The notes beneath the pieces are model-generated. The model was not told the origin of the DNA. It searched no databases and saw only the letters and a program-made list of their open reading frames with translations. From NCBI GenBank assembly GCA_028711485.1, contig JAQTSF010000032.1:1-8270 (forward strand): DNA of 8,270 bases, in the 5' to 3' direction. Below are positions 5,872 through 8,270 of this stretch, piece after piece; positions within the stretch are counted from its first letter, which is position 1, and every line of letters begins with the position of its first letter. Position numbers and translations under genes: made by a program. This stretch comes from Candidatus Iainarchaeum sp. GTDB lineage: Archaea; Micrarchaeota; Micrarchaeia; Anstonellales; Bilamarchaeaceae.

Positions 5872-7077
5872 TTAAAAAGTAGTTTTTAATTTATCTATAA
5901 AATAATCAATTTCTTTTTCAGTATTATATAAATATAAACTTGCCCTTGCGCTTGAATTTATTCCTAATCTTGTATGAAGCGGTTGTGCACAGTGCAATCC
6001 TGATCTTATTGCTATCCCATATTCATTTAATGCTCCGGCAACGTCATGGCAATCAACCTTTTCCACATTAAATGAAAGAATTGGTGCCTTTTCTTTTACA
6101 TACTCTTTCGGACCAATTACACTAACATTTCTAACTTCACTAATTCTTTCAAGTGCATACTCTATCATTTTGTTCCCGTGCTTTTCAATATTATCAATCC
6201 CGATTCTATTAATATAATCCATTGCACTCCCGAGTCCTATGATACCCGATACATTTTCTGTGCCTGCTTCAAATTTATATGGGAGAAAATTCCATTCAGA
6301 GTTCTCTTTTTCAACTTTTTTATTCATTCCTCCTCCATACATAAAAGGTGGCATATTTTCCAACAATTCTTCTTTTCCATAAAGAGCTCCGGTTCCCATT
6401 GGTGCAAGCATTTTATGCCCTGTAAACACAAAGAAATCACAATTTATTTTTTTTACATCTATTTTCATATGCGGCGCACTTTGCGAGCCATCTACAATTA
6501 CCACTGCACCTTTTTCCTTTGCAATTTTGCTTATGTTCTTCACATCATTTATTATCCCGGTTACATTGGAGGTATGAGTTATAGCAACCAATTTTGAATT
6601 ATTTATCTTTTTTTCCCATTTTTCTTCTAAATTCCCTTCATTATCTATATCTAGATATACCAATTCAGCACCTTTTTTTATGGCCAGCTGCTGCCATGGC
6701 AAAAGATTTGCATGATGCTCGCTTATGGAAAGAACAATTTTATCCCCCTTTTTTATATTTTTTTCTCCCCAGGAGTAAGCAACAAGATTAATTGCTTCAG
6801 TTGCATTTTTTGTGAATACTATCTCGTGATTGTTTTTTGCATTCAAAAATTCCTTAGTTTTTTTTCTTGAGTTTTCCATCATCTCTGTTGCTTCTTCGCT
6901 TAAGGTATGAACCCCTCTCATCGTGTTTGCATTATGATTTTGGTAATACTCCACAACCGTATCTATAACCTGCCTTGGTTTCTGGCTTGTTGCTGCAGAA
7001 TCAAGATAAACTAATTTATTTCCATTTATTTTTCTTTTAAGAATTGGGAAATCTTCTCTTATTTTTTCAATATCCAT
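5872..7077 (-). CDS. sufS: Cysteine desulfurase, SufS type
   Basis: A 401-residue, full-length class-V PLP enzyme that takes sulfur from L-cysteine, giving alanine and an enzyme persulfide for Fe-S cluster assembly in the cytoplasm. Visible landmarks: YLDSAATSQKP near the N-terminus; SEHHANLLPWQ (His121-His122, PLP stacking); VDGSQSAPHM (Asp196, Gln199); FTGHKM with the PLP lysine Lys222; RSGLHCAQPLHTRLG with Arg358 and the persulfide cysteine Cys363; and RASLYLYNTEKEID (Arg378). The short, conserved active-site loop with Cys in R-x-G-x-H-C-A-x-P-L marks the SufS group rather than NifS/IscS. No SufE, SufU or SufBCD gene is adjacent, so the sulfur acceptor is elsewhere or unknown. No Shine-Dalgarno site precedes the ATG, suggesting a leaderless transcript. 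It follows the Fe-S-dependent methylthiotransferase on the same strand. Confidence 0.95.
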   Translation of the reverse strand: MDIEKIREDFPILKRKINGNKLVYLDSAATSQKPRQVIDTVVEYYQNHNANTMRGVHTLSEEATEMMENSRKKTKEFLNAKNNHEIVFTKNATEAINLVAYSWGEKNIKKGDKIVLSISEHHANLLPWQQLAIKKGAELVYLDIDNEGNLEEKWEKKINNSKLVAITHTSNVTGIINDVKNISKIAKEKGAVVIVDGSQSAPHMKIDVKKINCDFFVFTGHKMLAPMGTGALYGKEELLENMPPFMYGGGMNKKVEKENSEWNFLPYKFEAGTENVSGIIGLGSAMDYINRIGIDNIEKHGNKMIEYALERISEVRNVSVIGPKEYVKEKAPILSFNVEKVDCHDVAGALNEYGIAIRSGLHCAQPLHTRLGINSSARASLYLYNTEKEIDYFIDKLKTTF

Positions 7078-7098
7078 TAAAATATAATTATTGCATTA

Positions 7099-7110
7099 TT
7101 TTTTTAATAT
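7099..7110 (-). promoter_or_regulatory. Possible TATA box for a leaderless sufS transcript
   Basis: ATATTAAAAAAA on the minus strand is centred about 27 nt before the sufS ATG at 7077. With no ribosome site in between, this spacing fits a leaderless archaeal transcript. It is weak evidence in AT-rich sequence; co-transcription with the upstream gene is also possible. Confidence 0.33.
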
Positions 7111-7113
7111 TCC

Positions 7114-7221
7114 TTAAACTCTATCTGCTATAAGAGAACCATAAGTAGCATTTTTTACTTTTACGTTTATTCTTTTTCCTATACTTTCTATTCCCAATCC
7201 TTTCACTACTACCTGTTTGTA
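7114..7221 (-). pseudogene. TRAM-domain tail of the methylthiotransferase, separated from it by an in-frame TGA
   Basis: Directly after the TGA at 7222-7224 the same frame stays open for 35 codons, ending in TAA (7114-7116). It reads YKQVVVKGLGIESIGKR, then INVKVKNATYGSLIADRV. This is the expected second half of the TRAM tRNA-binding domain that ends MiaB/CDKAL1-type enzymes: G-R-N-x-x-Y-x-Q-V-x-V before it, then the G-x-x-I-x-V-x-V-x-x-A-T strand pattern. There is no ATG or ribosome site to start it separately. Either the TGA is read through or recoded, the gene is a recent nonsense mutant, or a base is wrong in the assembly. The listed type reflects the stop only; the tail looks intact. Confidence 0.8.
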
Positions 7222-8270
7222 TCAATCATTTCTTCCAGTGAAATCCTTTTGTTTTTCAGTAATACGAACCGTATATTTTTTACCAATTATTTTTCTATTA
7301 TTATCTAGTGCTATTTTTCTTGACAATTCAGTAAGTTCTGAACTTCTATTTTTTACTATTTTGCTATCCAGCTGTTTCATCTCCTTTGCCTTTGTTCCTG
7401 GTCTAGGGGTGAATTTTGAAATATTTACAATATCTGGTTTTGTTTTCGACAATAATTTTTTAGTTTCTTCGAAATCTTCTTCTTTTTCAGTAGGATAACC
7501 TACAATAATATCCGTTGCAATTAAAATATCAGGAATTTCTTTTCTGAATTTTTCAACACAATATACAAAATCTTTTACAGTATGCGATCTATTCATCTCC
7601 TTACATACTTTTTCACTTCCTGTTTGAACAGGCAGGTGAATAAATTTGTAAAATTTGCTGTTACTCATTTGTTTTATTATTCCTTTAATCATTCTTTTTG
7701 CATGCGCAGGATTTATCATTCCAAGTCTTACTTTGAATTCTCCAGGTATTTCTGAAATTTCTTTTAACAATTCCACAAGAGTAGTTCCTCTTTCTATTCC
7801 ATATGCACCAGTATCCATTCCAGTTAACTGAATTTCTTTCGCACCTTTAGATACTGCTTCTGTAATCAGTGAAATTACTCTTTCTTTATTATAACTCATT
7901 AATTTTGGTCTTGCAATTTTAGTTTGGCAAAAATAGCAGTTACCTACGCATCCTTCTTGTATAGGCATTCTATAAATAGGATAAGTAATTTCTCTTGGAA
8001 AATTATCTTTTTCTTCTATCTCTCGATATGTTCTTATTTTTCCAGATGTACAGTTTTTTACTGCATCAACAATGTTGCCTAATGCTCCAGGATGCACAAT
8101 AACTGCATTCTTCCTTATTTTTCTTATTCTATTTTCATTTATTCCCATACATCCTGCAATAATCAATTTTTTATTCTTCAATCTTTCTATTCTTTTCATT
8201 ATTTTATTCTCAGTAGCTCCTTTAACAGTACACGTATTAAGTATAACTACATCTGCTTTTTCTTCTTCAA
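7222..8270 (-). CDS. tRNA-t6A37 methylthiotransferase, CDKAL1/e-MtaB type (5' end outside window, premature TGA)
   Basis: A radical-SAM enzyme that adds a methylthio group to t6A at tRNA position 37, giving ms2t6A. The frame is open to the right edge, so the true start lies outside; the ATG at 8199 is internal, because DVVILNTCTVKGATENKI precedes it in frame. Visible motifs: NTCTVK and AGCMG with two of the three N-terminal [4Fe-4S] cysteines; EGCVGNCYFC, the CxxxCxxC radical-SAM site (codons 7927-7950); QLTGMDTGAYG; HLPVQTGSEKVCKEMNRSHT; DIIVGYPTE; and FTPRPGTKAKEM. These, especially NTCTVKxxTEN, mark the archaeal/eukaryotic type. About 37 N-terminal residues are missing. The C-terminal TRAM domain begins (YTVRITEKQKDFTGRND) but stops at TGA 7222-7224, with the rest in frame beyond. 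As written, the product would lack half of its tRNA-binding domain. Confidence 0.93.
   Translation of the reverse strand, partial: EEEKADVVILNTCTVKGATENKIMKRIERLKNKKLIIAGCMGINENRIRKIRKNAVIVHPGALGNIVDAVKNCTSGKIRTYREIEEKDNFPREITYPIYRMPIQEGCVGNCYFCQTKIARPKLMSYNKERVISLITEAVSKGAKEIQLTGMDTGAYGIERGTTLVELLKEISEIPGEFKVRLGMINPAHAKRMIKGIIKQMSNSKFYKFIHLPVQTGSEKVCKEMNRSHTVKDFVYCVEKFRKEIPDILIATDIIVGYPTEKEEDFEETKKLLSKTKPDIVNISKFTPRPGTKAKEMKQLDSKIVKNRSSELTELSRKIALDNNRKIIGKKYTVRITEKQKDFTGRND

Noticed and set aside
6178..6597. Plus-strand open frame of about 139 codons
   Set aside because: It is antisense to the middle of sufS, whose catalytic motifs are unmistakable; its low-complexity aromatic composition is a shadow effect.
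7078..7113. SECIS element for selenocysteine at the methylthiotransferase TGA
   Set aside because: The 36 nt between the TAA and sufS are almost purely A/T and show no stem; the TGA also lies in the TRAM domain rather than at a redox site.
8197..8199. ATG 8199 as the start of the methylthiotransferase
   Set aside because: Family-conserved sequence containing NTCTVK continues upstream in frame to the window edge.

Overview
The window is an AT-rich stretch that reads as archaeal, with every convincing gene on the minus strand (transcribed right to left). Archaeal signs are a CDKAL1-type tRNA methylthiotransferase, TATA-like boxes with short or absent leaders, and GAGG/GGTGA Shine-Dalgarno sites inside operons. 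The AT richness and the unfamiliar, tightly packed membrane genes would suit a DPANN-type lineage, but no rRNA or other marker in the window proves this.

Right part (about 7078-8270): the 3' portion of a tRNA-t6A37 methylthiotransferase enters from the right edge. An in-frame TGA interrupts it at 7222-7224, yet 35 codons of recognisable TRAM-domain tail continue in the same frame to a TAA at 7114. Then comes a complete SufS-type cysteine desulfurase (5872-7077). The two fit together: the desulfurase mobilises sulfur for Fe-S clusters, and the methylthiotransferase is an Fe-S radical-SAM enzyme.

Left part (1 to about 5870): a TATA-box region after sufS precedes a compact operon. Its order is (1) a two-helix membrane protein whose soluble part resembles the N-terminal domain of VirB4; (2) a VirB4/HerA-type ATPase starting in a TAATG overlap; (3) a small zinc-site protein with two membrane helices; (4) a 40-residue ORF starting in an ATGA overlap; (5) a coiled-coil protein with a C-terminal winged-helix-like segment; (6) a protein of at least 711 residues, with two membrane helices enclosing a large, probably extracytoplasmic, Rossmann-like plus beta-rich region, which runs off the left edge.

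My reading, as inference, is that the operon encodes a divergent VirB4-powered membrane machine (type IV secretion, DNA transfer or cell contact) in which the usual VirB4 chain is split in two. No relaxase, coupling protein or polytopic channel protein is visible here. No gene-free stretch exceeds 300 bases. No tRNA, rRNA, CRISPR array, insertion sequence or origin was seen.
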